Below, in pieces: positions 19,977 to 28,469 of a DNA stretch of 64,000 nucleotides (within the stretch, counting starts at the first letter, position 1; each line of letters starts with the position of its first letter). The notes under the pieces were generated by a model that did no database searches, was not told the origin of the DNA, and saw nothing but the letters and a program-made list of their open reading frames with translations. The DNA is taken from positions 310,001-374,000 of the forward strand of contig JAPFFF010000056.1 in NCBI GenBank assembly GCA_039105265.1, given 5' to 3'. The stretch comes from Tritrichomonas musculus. Lineage: Eukaryota; Parabasalia; Tritrichomonadida; Tritrichomonadidae. The translations under genes were made by a program, and so were the position numbers.

Positions 19977-20429
19977 ATGCAAGAGCAATTTAAGGTCTAT
20001 GATTACATCAACAACATTATCTCCCTCGCTGATAAACCAGAAGATTTCAAAGAATGTAATTTTGCCATCCTCTGTGATAAATATCCAATCCAACTATCAA
20101 GAAATAATTATTTAGCGAAGGTCATTTATATTTCACTCAAGAGTGATAAAACAACATGGAGAATATATCCTGACAAGATTAAGGAATATGAAATAGAACA
20201 TGTAATACTCAGCACAAATTCTAGACGTCGATTGAATTACAAGATGAATGAATTCTTTGTTAACGGTTCAAATCTAGAACAAAATTATGAAGAGCATAGT
20301 TATTACAATTATTCCATTGAGAACGCATCAAAACAAACACGAGCATTAATACATGAATTACGTATAAAATACCAATTAAATACCCCTGAATTATTTGTGG
20401 GAGAGCATCAGGAGCTAGTTCTAGAGTAA
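19977..20429 (+). CDS. Conserved ~150-residue Polinton protein, family 'YINxxI...LFVG' (B)
   Basis: 150 residues from ATG 19977. One of three orthologues (A 40112-40570, C 53573-54022). Shared blocks: VYDYINNIIS near the N-terminus, F.ILCD.YP, VIYISLK, then RRRL, EFF.NGS, YYNYSI and a C-terminal P.LFVG.HQE.VLE. In A and C the gene sits tail to tail with the ATPase; in B it follows the HNH gene. No named family was recognised. The near-invariant C-terminal LFVG segment suggests a binding tail. Mixed alpha/beta, soluble, no membrane segment. Confidence 0.7.
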   Translation: MQEQFKVYDYINNIISLADKPEDFKECNFAILCDKYPIQLSRNNYLAKVIYISLKSDKTTWRIYPDKIKEYEIEHVILSTNSRRRLNYKMNEFFVNGSNLEQNYEEHSYYNYSIENASKQTRALIHELRIKYQLNTPELFVGEHQELVLE

Positions 20430-20457
20430 AGGGAATTAAAATTTTTTTGGAAATGAA

Positions 20458-20886
20458 ATGAATAAATACAGAAATCCTAACAGTACAATTATTGGAGCAG
20501 AAGGAGAAATGTTTAACGAAGGAACCAAGACAGAACATACAGTTGGATTTAATCATTTTGGAATCTTCTCTAATGACAATACATATGCTGTTACATTTAA
20601 TCCATATTACAATAGACCTCCAACTAAATATATGGAAAATAAACCTGTGAGACCACCAAAAAGTAATCAACATAGAACAAAACCATTACATGAACCACCT
20701 GTTAGCATTACAGATGGAGGATATTATTTAAAAAAAGATAAGGCTCCCAAAGCACCAACCCTTCCACCATATTTAAATAAACCAGAAAAATTAGGGGAGA
20801 TACAAGGAAGAGCTGATGAAAAAGATAAAGGTAGAGTCATTTATGGGCCTCAACATAATGTTAAAATAGAGAATATTATCTATTAA
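20458..20886 (+). CDS. Small Pro-rich B protein of unknown role
   Basis: 142 residues after an AATTTTTTTGG leader. It has a short beta-like N-terminal part (STIIGAEGEMFNEGTKTEHTVGFNHFGIF) and a Pro/Lys-rich middle (RPPKSN, HEPPVSI, APTLPPYLNKP), ending VKIENIIY. No counterpart was seen in A or C. It lies in the plus-strand run of small genes between capsid and polymerase; a minor virion protein is plausible. Confidence 0.5.
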   Translation: MNKYRNPNSTIIGAEGEMFNEGTKTEHTVGFNHFGIFSNDNTYAVTFNPYYNRPPTKYMENKPVRPPKSNQHRTKPLHEPPVSITDGGYYLKKDKAPKAPTLPPYLNKPEKLGEIQGRADEKDKGRVIYGPQHNVKIENIIY

Positions 20887-20909
20887 TTAAAAGATTTTTT
20901 GGGAAACAA

Positions 20910-21437
20910 ATGATTAAGAAACGAGCAAATAATCAAGGAATAAATGCTAATTTATCATTAGAACCCCAAGCAGCAGCACAGTCAACATCAAATATCAATA
21001 ACAATATCATCATAAACAAAAGAGATGATGGGAAAGAAGAAATTGTTATTACAAGAAATGTTGAACTAGATGAAAATCCAGAGGATGAGGCAAAAGATGT
21101 TAAATATGTCATCCTTGAAACATATGCCAATATATTGTTGAATCAAGATAAGGCTTTGCTATCTAATCTGGTTTCCAAAAATTGTATCATCGTACCGGCT
21201 ACAGCTTTGTCTAATATTATCAAAGCCATCATAAAAGCAGAATCAGTTGAGGTAGGCCTTGATGAAGATATAGGATGCTGCGCAGGTAAAGCAAATCCAA
21301 TTAGAAAGATAGAAAATATAAAAATTGTAAATGATAATGGAGAGGTATGCACAGATTTCAAACAAGTATACAATAGAGAATATAATGAATTAATTAACAA
21401 ATATCATCTGTGTTTGAAATACTGTATTAATATGTAG
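20910..21437 (+). CDS. Conserved Cys-motif protein, B member of the RARILSSEN family
   Basis: 175 residues. The C-terminal 100 residues align with the A (38437-39012) and C (51951-52490) proteins: an ILL...LL..L...N helix, LIKxxxxADKVEL-like strand (here IIKAIIKAESVEV), a CC/GC..C motif (DIGCCAGK), K..NI+RI-like segment and a final Y..L...+.CLKYCI. The N-terminal region is disordered and Gln/Asn-rich. A small metal-binding or disulfide domain is possible from the Cys pair. It is conserved next to the tiny membrane gene and ATPase in A and C. Confidence 0.65.
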   Translation: MIKKRANNQGINANLSLEPQAAAQSTSNINNNIIINKRDDGKEEIVITRNVELDENPEDEAKDVKYVILETYANILLNQDKALLSNLVSKNCIIVPATALSNIIKAIIKAESVEVGLDEDIGCCAGKANPIRKIENIKIVNDNGEVCTDFKQVYNREYNELINKYHLCLKYCINM

Positions 21438-21467
21438 CTTCGTTTTATTTTTTAATTTTTTTCTTCA

Positions 21468-21812
21468 ATGGAAATGACTAATAAATTAGATCTTACACAA
21501 TTCAACAAAACAGACATCGTAAAGAAACTATCCAAATCTAAATCAGAAGAGAACTTGTTAAATATTTTAGAGGGAGAGGTTAATGACAGCTTCGCTGGCC
21601 CAGGCAAAGCCTGTGAAGCTGAAGCACAAAAAGCAGCATTAAAATTAATAGAAGCAACAGCCCCTGAAAAACAGAAAAGAGGTAGAAAAAGCAAATACAA
21701 TAGTGCGGAAGAAAGACTGGAGGCCAGGAGAAAACAACAAAAAGAATACAGGTTAAGAAAGAAGGCAGAGCTGGAAGAGTTAAAGAAGTTAGCACAATTG
21801 GTCAAGGCATAA
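21468..21812 (+). CDS. Small basic-helix protein near the polymerase, with hairpin insert
   Basis: 114 residues. The C-terminal part KRGRKSKYNSAEERLEARRKQQKEYRL combines an AT-hook-like GRK with a long basic helix and then Glu/Leu repeats, like a basic region plus short coiled coil; similar GRKxKY...EERLEARRKQ tails occur in large DNA virus proteins. DNA binding is likely. Residues about 40-50 (DSFAGPGKACE) come from a hairpin micro-element at 21587-21613. It converges on the HNH gene on the other strand. Confidence 0.6.
   Translation: MEMTNKLDLTQFNKTDIVKKLSKSKSEENLLNILEGEVNDSFAGPGKACEAEAQKAALKLIEATAPEKQKRGRKSKYNSAEERLEARRKQQKEYRLRKKAELEELKKLAQLVKA
21587..21613. repeat. Paired hairpin micro-element in frame (family DSxAGPxxACE)
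   Basis: CAGC-ttc-GCTG (21587-21597) and CAGGC-aaa-GCCTG (21601-21613), followed by TGA. It matches the reverse complement of the pair in the B polymerase gene (24720-24746) over about 30 bp; the stem GGC/GCC here is AGC/GCT there, a compensatory change, and both are read in the same frame. Confidence 0.8.
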
Positions 21813-21845
21813 AAAAAATATCTAGATGGAGTAATATTTTTTTGC

Positions 21846-22697
21846 TTACTCGATTGGTATATCATGTTCTTTCTTAAATTTGCTATAATAAACCGAAACA
21901 TTCTTTCCATTGTCACTAATTAAGCTTACCCATTTATTTCCGTATTTATTTTCATTGATATTGAGCTTCCTGTAATTTATCCCTGTGTAGAAATAAAATA
22001 CGTTGTCGTAAAAGAAATAGTCCTCAAATCTATGTTTTCCATAAGTGTCCGCCTTCATAGCATCATCTGGTATTGTATCTACGTATTCATGCTCAATACC
22101 TCCATATCCATATTTATTTCTGCTATTTTCTTTAGCTGATACCCATCTTAGATTTGATGTATGGTAATCTGTTCTGATATGATTAATGTGATCAACAATT
22201 GGGAGGTGGTCTGGATTTGGAACGAAATGTTTTGCTACGAGGATATGTTTGCTATATTGTTTTGAATTTAATGACACAATTATATATCCACTTTGCTTAT
22301 TTAATGTATTCGTAATTATTTTCTCATTACTCTTTCGTCTAATATCATAGGGGTAAATATTTTTTATCTCATAGTCATCATCTGTTTTCAAATCAAACCA
22401 TTGGGCCTCCTCTTCTGTCTCTGCCTCTGGGTATACTATATCGTCATAATCAACTGTATTCTCTAAATTCTCCACCCTCTGTTTTAATTCCTTCATTTCA
22501 TTCTTGAGATTTGATATTATACCTGCATTCCATTCATCATTTTCATATAATGATTCATTCAACTGTTTTATCTCTTCTTTCAACTTTTCATTTTCTTCTC
22601 TAAGTAAATTAATTTCTTGGATAGCATCTCGTAATAATTTCTCGTAATCTAACCCTTGGTTCACAAACTGCGTTTGAGTCTTGCTATTGCAAGCCAT
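21846..22697 (-). CDS. Coiled-coil HNH endonuclease-like protein
   Basis: 283 residues on the minus strand. Residues about 20-90 form a strong coiled coil (LREENEKLKEEIKQLNE...LKQRVENLENTV). Then a NUMOD4-like block (YEIKNIYPYDIRRKSNEK) and an HNH core with VDHINHIRTDYHTSNLRWVSAKENSRN. The last part (DDAMKADTYGKHRFEDYFFYD...GINYRKLNINENKYG) matches the tail of the C HNH protein. Likely a selfish nuclease, dimerised by the coiled coil. It lies between the small basic gene and the polymerase. Confidence 0.85.
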   Translation of the reverse strand: MACNSKTQTQFVNQGLDYEKLLRDAIQEINLLREENEKLKEEIKQLNESLYENDEWNAGIISNLKNEMKELKQRVENLENTVDYDDIVYPEAETEEEAQWFDLKTDDDYEIKNIYPYDIRRKSNEKIITNTLNKQSGYIIVSLNSKQYSKHILVAKHFVPNPDHLPIVDHINHIRTDYHTSNLRWVSAKENSRNKYGYGGIEHEYVDTIPDDAMKADTYGKHRFEDYFFYDNVFYFYTGINYRKLNINENKYGNKWVSLISDNGKNVSVYYSKFKKEHDIPIE

Positions 22698-22744
22698 TTA
22701 TCTTAGAAATAAAATTTCGAAAAAAATTATGAAACGCTATAAAA

Positions 22745-25700
22745 TTAAAATTTGATTTTTCTCTCAAATACCGGTAAATTAATCTGTTGATACGAAGATG
22801 ACTTCCTAAAACAATTGGCACCATCTAAAAGATTAAAAATGATTTCCTCTCCCTGGTACATTCTTTCATATAACTCTTCAACTGTGATTCCCATTCGTTT
22901 TGCTTTGTTGAGAATACATTGTTTAGGCACGCCCTTTAATCTAATATGTAATCCTTCATTCCCTTTTTCATCAACTAATATATCCAGATAGCTCTTCTTT
23001 CCTAGTGCAATTAATTTTCTAGAATGTACACCGCCAACAGCACCATTAAATGAATCAAAATCGCAATGGAACTGTGTCATCTTTTTGCCAATCAATTCTC
23101 TTCCATATTTTTTCTTAAACACCTCAGCAATCCTTGGTACATCACTTTCTTTAACATGAATGGAATCAGTATCTGTATAATAAATATCTATTCCATTCTG
23201 CTCTGCTGAACTTATTACCCTATTCATCAAATGCTTACTCCATGACAAAACGCTAGCACCAAAATGTGGTAGATTGAAATGATTATTTATGGGCTTTACT
23301 TTTTTAACATATACATTATCAATTGACTTATTCTCTATTATCTCCGTGATGTAATTATAATTCTTCCAAATATATTTGATGGCTTTATTTTTTGGAATAC
23401 ATTTTGTTTCTGTCGTAGTTGCTTTTAATATAGATTTACCATAGATGGAATTCAAGAGTAATTTAATAGTTTGTTGCAATGGATTATTAGCATCTTGATA
23501 TTTCCTCCTGAGATTAAATAATTTCTCGATGAAGATATTAATCTTGTTATTAAATCCTTCATCAAAATAATACCCTCGAATGAACTCATAATCAAAATCA
23601 TAAAACTCCATCAAATCCATGAAAGCCCTCTTGTCAATATAATAATGGTCTATTGGATTGTTGGTAAATATTTTTGAGCCCTGTTCAAGGCTCTTTGAGC
23701 CCGGGACCGAAGGTCCTTTTCTACTAAATACTTGTCCAAATTTATATGGACTAGATGATTTACATTTTATTTTCTTAATATTTATTTCTGCAAAGAACTG
23801 GTCAAAATCTAATAACTCCTCTGTTAAAATATCAGGAGGGATTACTTTTGGAATTCCTTTTGGTACACCAGTCATAATACTCATTGCAGATGGATATAAA
23901 GATACAGCATCAAAATCTTGTAATCTCTCTTCAACATATTGTTTCTCATTGTTAGCTGTCATTGTTCTTCCACCACTAACACAACGTTGGATAAAATTCT
24001 GTGGCTTGCCACTTAACTGGTAGCAATCATCAAAGCATCCAAATCTGTATGCATAATAATAACCAATTGAAGATATGGAAATGAAATTATGTACGTCCAA
24101 CATATCTGTCTTTGTCTGTTTAAATACTTCTATGAGGTCTCTATTAAATTTCTCTACACCCTTCATCAATATTATACAATCTAGTTTACAGTAATAAATA
24201 GCATACTTCATTATATCAATATTTAAATCACTGTATGCGCCACAAGCTTGTGCATTATCTATTAGTTGTTTCCAGTCTTGTTTTATTTGTGTTAGTGTTT
24301 TCTTATCTTTATTCTCCATGTAATATTGTAGTTGGAATTCAAGCGCGGATACATTTTTTCTTTTTATATTTTTTTCAGTGTACAGTTTATATGCCATCAC
24401 TTCTTTGTGGACCGGTAGCTGAAACATCTTTGCAAATGATGCTAATGCGGCAGGAATAATGGAATAACTATTGCGGAATGTTAATCTCTTCTCTATTATT
24501 GTCATCTTTCTGGTCTTCTTTGTTTTCTTATCAGTACCCTCAATCTCTTTATATTTTGTCATTACTATCTGTAAAATGGTTCCACTCCTTTCTGTTATCT
24601 GTACATCCCATCCAGGAGTATTTATAAAGAAGCATGCATCATATTTTAAATTATGGAAGTATGTTAATGAATTGTTATCAAGTGATTTCAACAATCTATC
24701 TGCAATTTGGTCTCCCTCACAAGCAGAGCTTGGGCCAGCAGAGCTGTCAAAGATTAATTTATGAATTAGTTTCCCTGTTCTAAATACAGTAATGTTCAGA
24801 TATGGTTTATGTGGTGATAATGTTGTATCAGTTTCAAAATCTGAATAGTATATCTTTGACCACTCTCTTTCTTTTTTCAACTCTGTGGAATCTATCTTTT
24901 GACAACAAAGAGATGGGTCATATGATAAATCCATATAATCTGTTAAATGGCTATTGTATTCATTTGTTGCTAATATATTCATTTCACAAGATTTGATTTC
25001 TCTAAACATATTATCTTTAAATAGCTTTCGTAGAATGGTAATCAATTTTGTATTTCCCACTGGTTTGTTAATCATGTAATGGTTCTTGAATAATAACAAG
25101 TCGACGGTTCTGTTAAAATCTTTAGCCCATTTTCTTTTCCTTGTATCTATTTTCATTTGCATCTGATACTTTATATCTAAATCTTCATCTATCCGTCTTA
25201 CAATGAAATGACATTTAAAATGTTTAGCTATATCACAGATTAAATTATTTGGTACCATTCGTGTTTTAACCATAAATCGTAGCTGATTGATTTCTTCATT
25301 TGTGAACACTCCTGATTGGATACATGCATATACTAAACAGTTATCTTTGTAGTTATTTTTTTCCACAGTCTTGAATATTTGGTATTTAGTTAAGTCTATA
25401 TCAGATAGATTAATATATGGAAAGAATCCACCATCTGGACTTTCTCTGTATTCCTCATCTATTTCTATTTCTTCTTCATATAATTTCCCTTTGTTGTCTT
25501 GCTTATCTATCGTGAATGTTGTTTGTTTCCCTTTCCTTTTGTTTTTGATGAATAGTAATTGATATTTTGCTGGAATGAATACATTACCAACCCAAGGATT
25601 ATTATCTGAGCAGTCATCATTTAAATCTATTGTACCAGAAATATGTCCTATTGTTGTGTCAATATTTCGTGCTGATGAGATGGTAAACCATTTATAATCT

Positions 25701-25975
25701 TCACCATCTAGTGATTCACTTTTTACCACTACATTCTTTTTATTCTTCTTGTGTAATTGCCTTAGCATCTCAGTGAATGCTAATCTTTTATCTTCATTAT
25801 CTCCAATGTCTATTTCAAATGATATTTCTTTATTTGCCTTTTGCATAAATTCCTTCATCTGTTTTTTAAATTTTGGTTTCTCTTTAATATTTTTGATTCT
25901 TTCTTTGTATTCTTTTCTGGCTTCAGTTTTTGCAGTAGAATAGAGGTCAACTGAGATGTCAAAAAGATAGCTCAT
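22745..25975 (-). CDS. polB: Protein-primed type B DNA polymerase of element B
   Basis: 1076 residues, open throughout. Exonuclease motifs: YSDFETDTT (about 378), YFHNLKYDACFF (about 438), a Tyr/Asp-rich ExoIII (YYCKLDC). Polymerase motifs: A FDAVSLYPSAM (about 690), B KLLLNSIYGKS (about 840), C YYTDTDSIHV (about 932), then KK.Y palm end. The N-terminal third contains DNCLVYACIQSG, resembling the DxNCL Cys box of OTU-like proteases. It would replicate the linear genome with a protein primer. Two hairpin micro-elements lie in frame within it (23676-23716 and 24720-24746). It is divergent from the GIY-YIG gene with 84 bp between. Confidence 0.93.
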   Translation of the reverse strand: MSYLFDISVDLYSTAKTEARKEYKERIKNIKEKPKFKKQMKEFMQKANKEISFEIDIGDNEDKRLAFTEMLRQLHKKNKKNVVVKSESLDGEDYKWFTISSARNIDTTIGHISGTIDLNDDCSDNNPWVGNVFIPAKYQLLFIKNKRKGKQTTFTIDKQDNKGKLYEEEIEIDEEYRESPDGGFFPYINLSDIDLTKYQIFKTVEKNNYKDNCLVYACIQSGVFTNEEINQLRFMVKTRMVPNNLICDIAKHFKCHFIVRRIDEDLDIKYQMQMKIDTRKRKWAKDFNRTVDLLLFKNHYMINKPVGNTKLITILRKLFKDNMFREIKSCEMNILATNEYNSHLTDYMDLSYDPSLCCQKIDSTELKKEREWSKIYYSDFETDTTLSPHKPYLNITVFRTGKLIHKLIFDSSAGPSSACEGDQIADRLLKSLDNNSLTYFHNLKYDACFFINTPGWDVQITERSGTILQIVMTKYKEIEGTDKKTKKTRKMTIIEKRLTFRNSYSIIPAALASFAKMFQLPVHKEVMAYKLYTEKNIKRKNVSALEFQLQYYMENKDKKTLTQIKQDWKQLIDNAQACGAYSDLNIDIMKYAIYYCKLDCIILMKGVEKFNRDLIEVFKQTKTDMLDVHNFISISSIGYYYAYRFGCFDDCYQLSGKPQNFIQRCVSGGRTMTANNEKQYVEERLQDFDAVSLYPSAMSIMTGVPKGIPKVIPPDILTEELLDFDQFFAEINIKKIKCKSSSPYKFGQVFSRKGPSVPGSKSLEQGSKIFTNNPIDHYYIDKRAFMDLMEFYDFDYEFIRGYYFDEGFNNKINIFIEKLFNLRRKYQDANNPLQQTIKLLLNSIYGKSILKATTTETKCIPKNKAIKYIWKNYNYITEIIENKSIDNVYVKKVKPINNHFNLPHFGASVLSWSKHLMNRVISSAEQNGIDIYYTDTDSIHVKESDVPRIAEVFKKKYGRELIGKKMTQFHCDFDSFNGAVGGVHSRKLIALGKKSYLDILVDEKGNEGLHIRLKGVPKQCILNKAKRMGITVEELYERMYQGEEIIFNLLDGANCFRKSSSYQQINLPVFERKIKF
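23676..23716. repeat. Paired hairpin micro-element inside the B polymerase gene
   Basis: GAGCC-8 nt-GGCTC (23676-23693) and GGACC-gaa-GGTCC (23704-23716). Read on the minus strand it encodes KGPSVPGSKSLEQGSK, a Gly/Ser/Pro-rich insert between exonuclease and later polymerase motifs. Confidence 0.65.
24720..24746. repeat. Paired hairpin micro-element inside the B polymerase gene
   Basis: CAAGC-aga-GCTTG (24720-24732) and CAGC-aga-GCTG (24736-24746). Homologous to 21587-21613 (reverse complement), read as DSSAGPSSACEG in the polymerase against DSFAGPGKACEA there. Confidence 0.8.
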
Positions 25976-26059
25976 TTAACATAAAATTAAAAAAGCTAAA
26001 AAAATTATCACGCTATAAAAATTATAGCTGAACAGAAAAAATAATTTGCTTGGTATGAA
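25976..26059. promoter_or_regulatory. Divergent promoter region between polymerase and GIY-YIG gene
   Basis: 84 bp, about 80% A+T, with A/T runs on both sides and no clear TATA box. It would have to drive both genes. Confidence 0.35.
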
Positions 26060-26392
26060 ATGTCTGTTGAATACATCTATTTGATTCGTGAGAGAGAATT
26101 TGCTTACACTAATCAACCTGTATATAAAATTGGTAGAACAAATAAAATTGCAACAAGAATGGGACAATATCCTAAAGATAGTGAAGTGTATTTGGTTGAA
26201 GCAGTTAGTGATTCAGTAAAAGTTGAAAAAGAATTAATAACTATATTTGAAGAGAATTATGAGAGGGCAACAACTCGTGATGGAAAAACATGGATTGGTA
26301 ATGAATATTTTGTTGGTAATGTTAATGAAATGATTTACATTATCAGAACTTATATTTCTTATCACACTCCAAAAGCATGGGTAAAATCTTAG
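26060..26392 (+). CDS. GIY-YIG / T5orf172-type nuclease-like protein
   Basis: 110 residues. Starts MSVEYIYLIRE (GIY-like strand), followed by YKIGRTNKIATRMGQYP (the YKIG..T...R..QY motif of T5orf172/MUG113 domains), a Glu in a helix (VEKELITIFEENYE) and a final EYFVGN. Such small proteins are stand-alone or partner nucleases of phages and large DNA viruses. It probably acts as a selfish or recombination nuclease. It is the last plus-strand gene before B's large non-coding region. Confidence 0.75.
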   Translation: MSVEYIYLIREREFAYTNQPVYKIGRTNKIATRMGQYPKDSEVYLVEAVSDSVKVEKELITIFEENYERATTRDGKTWIGNEYFVGNVNEMIYIIRTYISYHTPKAWVKS

Positions 26393-26779
26393 GAATTTTC
26401 TATAAAATTAGCGTCCCAAAAAAATGGGACAGAAAATGGGATCGTTGGGACAGAAATGGGATTGTTGAAAAACACCCTAAACTTGACATGTTTTTGATTC
26501 ATTAGATGTCTATTTTGATATATATTTCATATAATATCTTTATTTATATGATCCCAAAAATGATCCCATTTTTGAAAAAAGATATATAGAAAAAATTGAA
26601 TGCGAAAATAATTGTAAATTATTTTTTTGAGAATATTATTTTGAGAAGTTTGAGGAAACCAAAAATGGGATCACAAAAATGGGACGCATTCAAAAATTGA
26701 AAATGTATTCAAAATAAAATCTTTGTTCGTTATTATTTCTAAAATCTTTGTTCGTTATTATTTATAAAATCTTTTGTAT

Positions 26780-26937
26780 TTGGGTTAACCTATTATATTT
26801 TTGGGCTTCCCAAATGTTTTTTGGGCTTCCCTATCACAGTATTAGGGACGCTCTATGTATGTTTGGGCAACCCAATCACAACTTTGGACCTCCCAATGCT
26901 ATCCTAGAGCCTCCCAAATATTGCTTGGGCAGCTCAA
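26780..26937. repeat. Array of eight 13-bp hairpins with 20-22 bp period
   Basis: Units of the form TTGGGnnnCCCAA (some degenerate: TAGGGacgCTCTA, TTGGacctCCCAA) start at 26780, 26801, 26821, 26843, 26863, 26884, 26905 and 26925. The arms vary but stay mostly complementary, and spacing is close to two helical turns. Iteron-like protein binding is the simplest reading. Confidence 0.75.
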
Positions 26938-26983
26938 ATATCTTTAAAATTTTTTCACTTTTTGAATTCATTATCAAAAGTTT

Positions 26984-27060
26984 AATTGAGAACCCATTGA
27001 AAATAAAAATTATAATTGAGAACCCATTGAAAATAAAAATAAAAATTGAGAATTCTTTCA
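26984..27060 (+). repeat. Three ~30-bp tandem repeats
   Basis: Units begin AATTGAGAA at 26984, 27014 and 27045; the first two are nearly identical, the third diverged. Confidence 0.8.
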
Positions 27061-27309
27061 ATTTCCTCTATCCCATAAATTTTTGGGACGATCCCACTTT
27101 TTATGAAAATCTCTAGAGATTATTTTTTTCTTTCTATTTTATATTCATCAATATATTTTGAAAATATTTGATTCTTGAAATTTTGGACCTAAAAATGGGT
27201 AAAAAAATCTGATTCCAGGTGTCCTTTCATCATCAAGCAAATTAAAAAAATGACTTGCTTTTAAGCAAGGCCCAATCTATGATTGTGATGTGATGAAGTG
27301 GTATGTCAC

Positions 27310-27480
27310 GTATATTTTTGGTAATATGATAAGTATATTTTTGGTAATATGATAAGTATATTTTTGGTAATATGATAAGTATATTTTTTGGTGAAGTGGT
27401 ATGATAAGTATATTTTTGGCGAAGTGGTATGATAAGTATATTTTTTGGTGAAGTGGTATGTCACGTATATTTTTTTGTTT
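27310..27480 (+). repeat. Tandem array of GTATATTTTTGG units (23 and 28-29 bp)
   Basis: Unit starts at 27310, 27333, 27356, 27379, 27408, 27436 and 27465. The first three are 23 bp (ending TAATATGATAA); the next three are 28-29 bp with GAAGTGGTATG added. Two repeat types in one array suggest stepwise expansion. Confidence 0.9.
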
Positions 27481-27569
27481 TTCGTCATGTACATTTTTTT
27501 GTTAAAGGAACTTTTTGAATGCCTTTCCTCTCAATTTTTGGTGGATGGAACTTTTTGAATGGATATTTG

Positions 27570-27628
27570 GCCGCGCCTGCGGCGGGCCAGGGGGCCTTCG
27601 GCCCCCTAATAGTTCGCAGCTTCGCTGC
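27570..27628. repeat. Cluster of three GC-rich hairpins
   Basis: GCCGC-gcct-GCGGC (27570-27583), GGGGGCC-ttc-GGCCCCC (27590-27606) and GCAGC-ttc-GCTGC (27616-27628). Same architecture as the in-gene micro-elements, here in non-coding DNA downstream of the 251-residue minus-strand gene. Confidence 0.75.
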
Positions 27629-27694
27629 TCACAAAAAAATATATTACATATAATATATTTTATGTGGTACATAAAGTATATTTCATCTCATTAT

Positions 27695-28450
27695 TTATTT
27701 TGTAAGCACGTCATATATGTCAGCATCTTGGGCTGGCTTTATCTTTAATGTGATGAACAATGGCGATTTCAAGATTACTGGTTGGAACATAAAATCAACT
27801 AATCTCATCTCCAATAACTTTAGTGAATCTGTGTTGACTTTAACTTTGATTGGTTTAGTTAAATCATAATTCACTATTAAAGCCTCCTGGTCCATTATCA
27901 TTGTATCAATATTTGCGATAATTGATGGTGTATATTCTTGGTTTCCAATTGATGAATGCGTTGCAACTCCCTGTAATGATACCAAATATAATTTATTAGC
28001 AAAATCTAGAATTGGTAAATCTGGTACCTCACATTCAACTCCATTTGGAAATATATGTCCAGGCTTAGTATTGAACAATCCAGTGATTAATTTTGCTCTA
28101 TGACTACCTTCCTTAAATTTTATATTTTGACTTGCCTTCAGTGATAATGTTCTATTGTTAATATTCTTGAAGGTAATTATTTGTTGACTTGCATCGTTTA
28201 CTTTTTGATTCGTGTTCAAATAGTTTACCAAATACGCAAACGAATATGCATACGACTCCTCAAAATCAATTCTAATCTCACTATTAGCAGTTTCAAATAT
28301 TAAATAATCATCTTCAGTGGTTAATAGTATGTTGGCCTTGGTATTGATTGATGAAACATAATACTTCACGTAAGGACATTTCCACGGTATATCAATATTC
28401 ATTCTCACAGTATTGTAATTTTCTGGTTGACTCTGAACTGAATACAACAT
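27695..28450 (-). CDS. Possible penton / minor capsid protein (single jelly roll)
   Basis: 251 residues, strand-rich, no coiled coil. The C-terminal pattern LKLLEMRLVDFMFQPVILKS followed by LFITLKIKP resembles the last two strands of Polinton and virophage penton proteins. The N-terminal half (MNIDIPWKCPYVKYYVSS) would fit the earlier strands. It is head to head with the first giant fibre gene (19 bp between starts), which fits a vertex protein co-expressed with its fibre. The identification is by pattern and context only. Confidence 0.5.
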   Translation of the reverse strand: MLYSVQSQPENYNTVRMNIDIPWKCPYVKYYVSSINTKANILLTTEDDYLIFETANSEIRIDFEESYAYSFAYLVNYLNTNQKVNDASQQIITFKNINNRTLSLKASQNIKFKEGSHRAKLITGLFNTKPGHIFPNGVECEVPDLPILDFANKLYLVSLQGVATHSSIGNQEYTPSIIANIDTMIMDQEALIVNYDLTKPIKVKVNTDSLKLLEMRLVDFMFQPVILKSPLFITLKIKPAQDADIYDVLTK

Positions 28451-28469
28451 TATTTAATTTCAGATTAAA
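28451..28469. promoter_or_regulatory. 19-bp divergent start region
   Basis: The start codons of the possible penton gene (minus) and the 1825-residue fibre gene (plus) are 19 bp apart; the plus side carries ATTTCAGATTAAA before ATG. Confidence 0.4.

Larger units (their letters stand above)
26393..27694. repeat. Repeat-rich non-coding centre of element B
   Basis: 1.3 kb with no credible gene. Contents in order: GGGAC/GGGATC words, some forming hairpins such as GTCCCA-n-TGGGAC (about 26412-26429) and recurring near 26675 and 27083; two copies of AAAATCTTTGTTCGTTATT (26715-26765); the 21-bp hairpin array (26780-26937); three AATTGAGAACCCATTGAAA units (26984-27060); the GTATATTTTTGG array (27310-27480); two GAACTTTTTGAA motifs (27508, 27548) shared with the inverted repeats; and three GC-rich hairpins (27570-27628). 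An origin, control or recombination region is possible. Confidence 0.7.

Noticed and set aside
26780-26937. Possible CRISPR or tRNA-like cluster
   Set aside because: The palindromic units are only 13 bp with 7-9 bp gaps; they suit protein-binding sites better.
26393-27116. Short ORF on the plus strand near 26748-27116 as a gene
   Set aside because: It reads through low-complexity repeats and the hairpin array, has no family features and lacks the leader pattern of other genes.
27310-27480. Possible CRISPR array
   Set aside because: The units are contiguous direct repeats without unique spacers, cas genes are absent, and the setting is eukaryotic.
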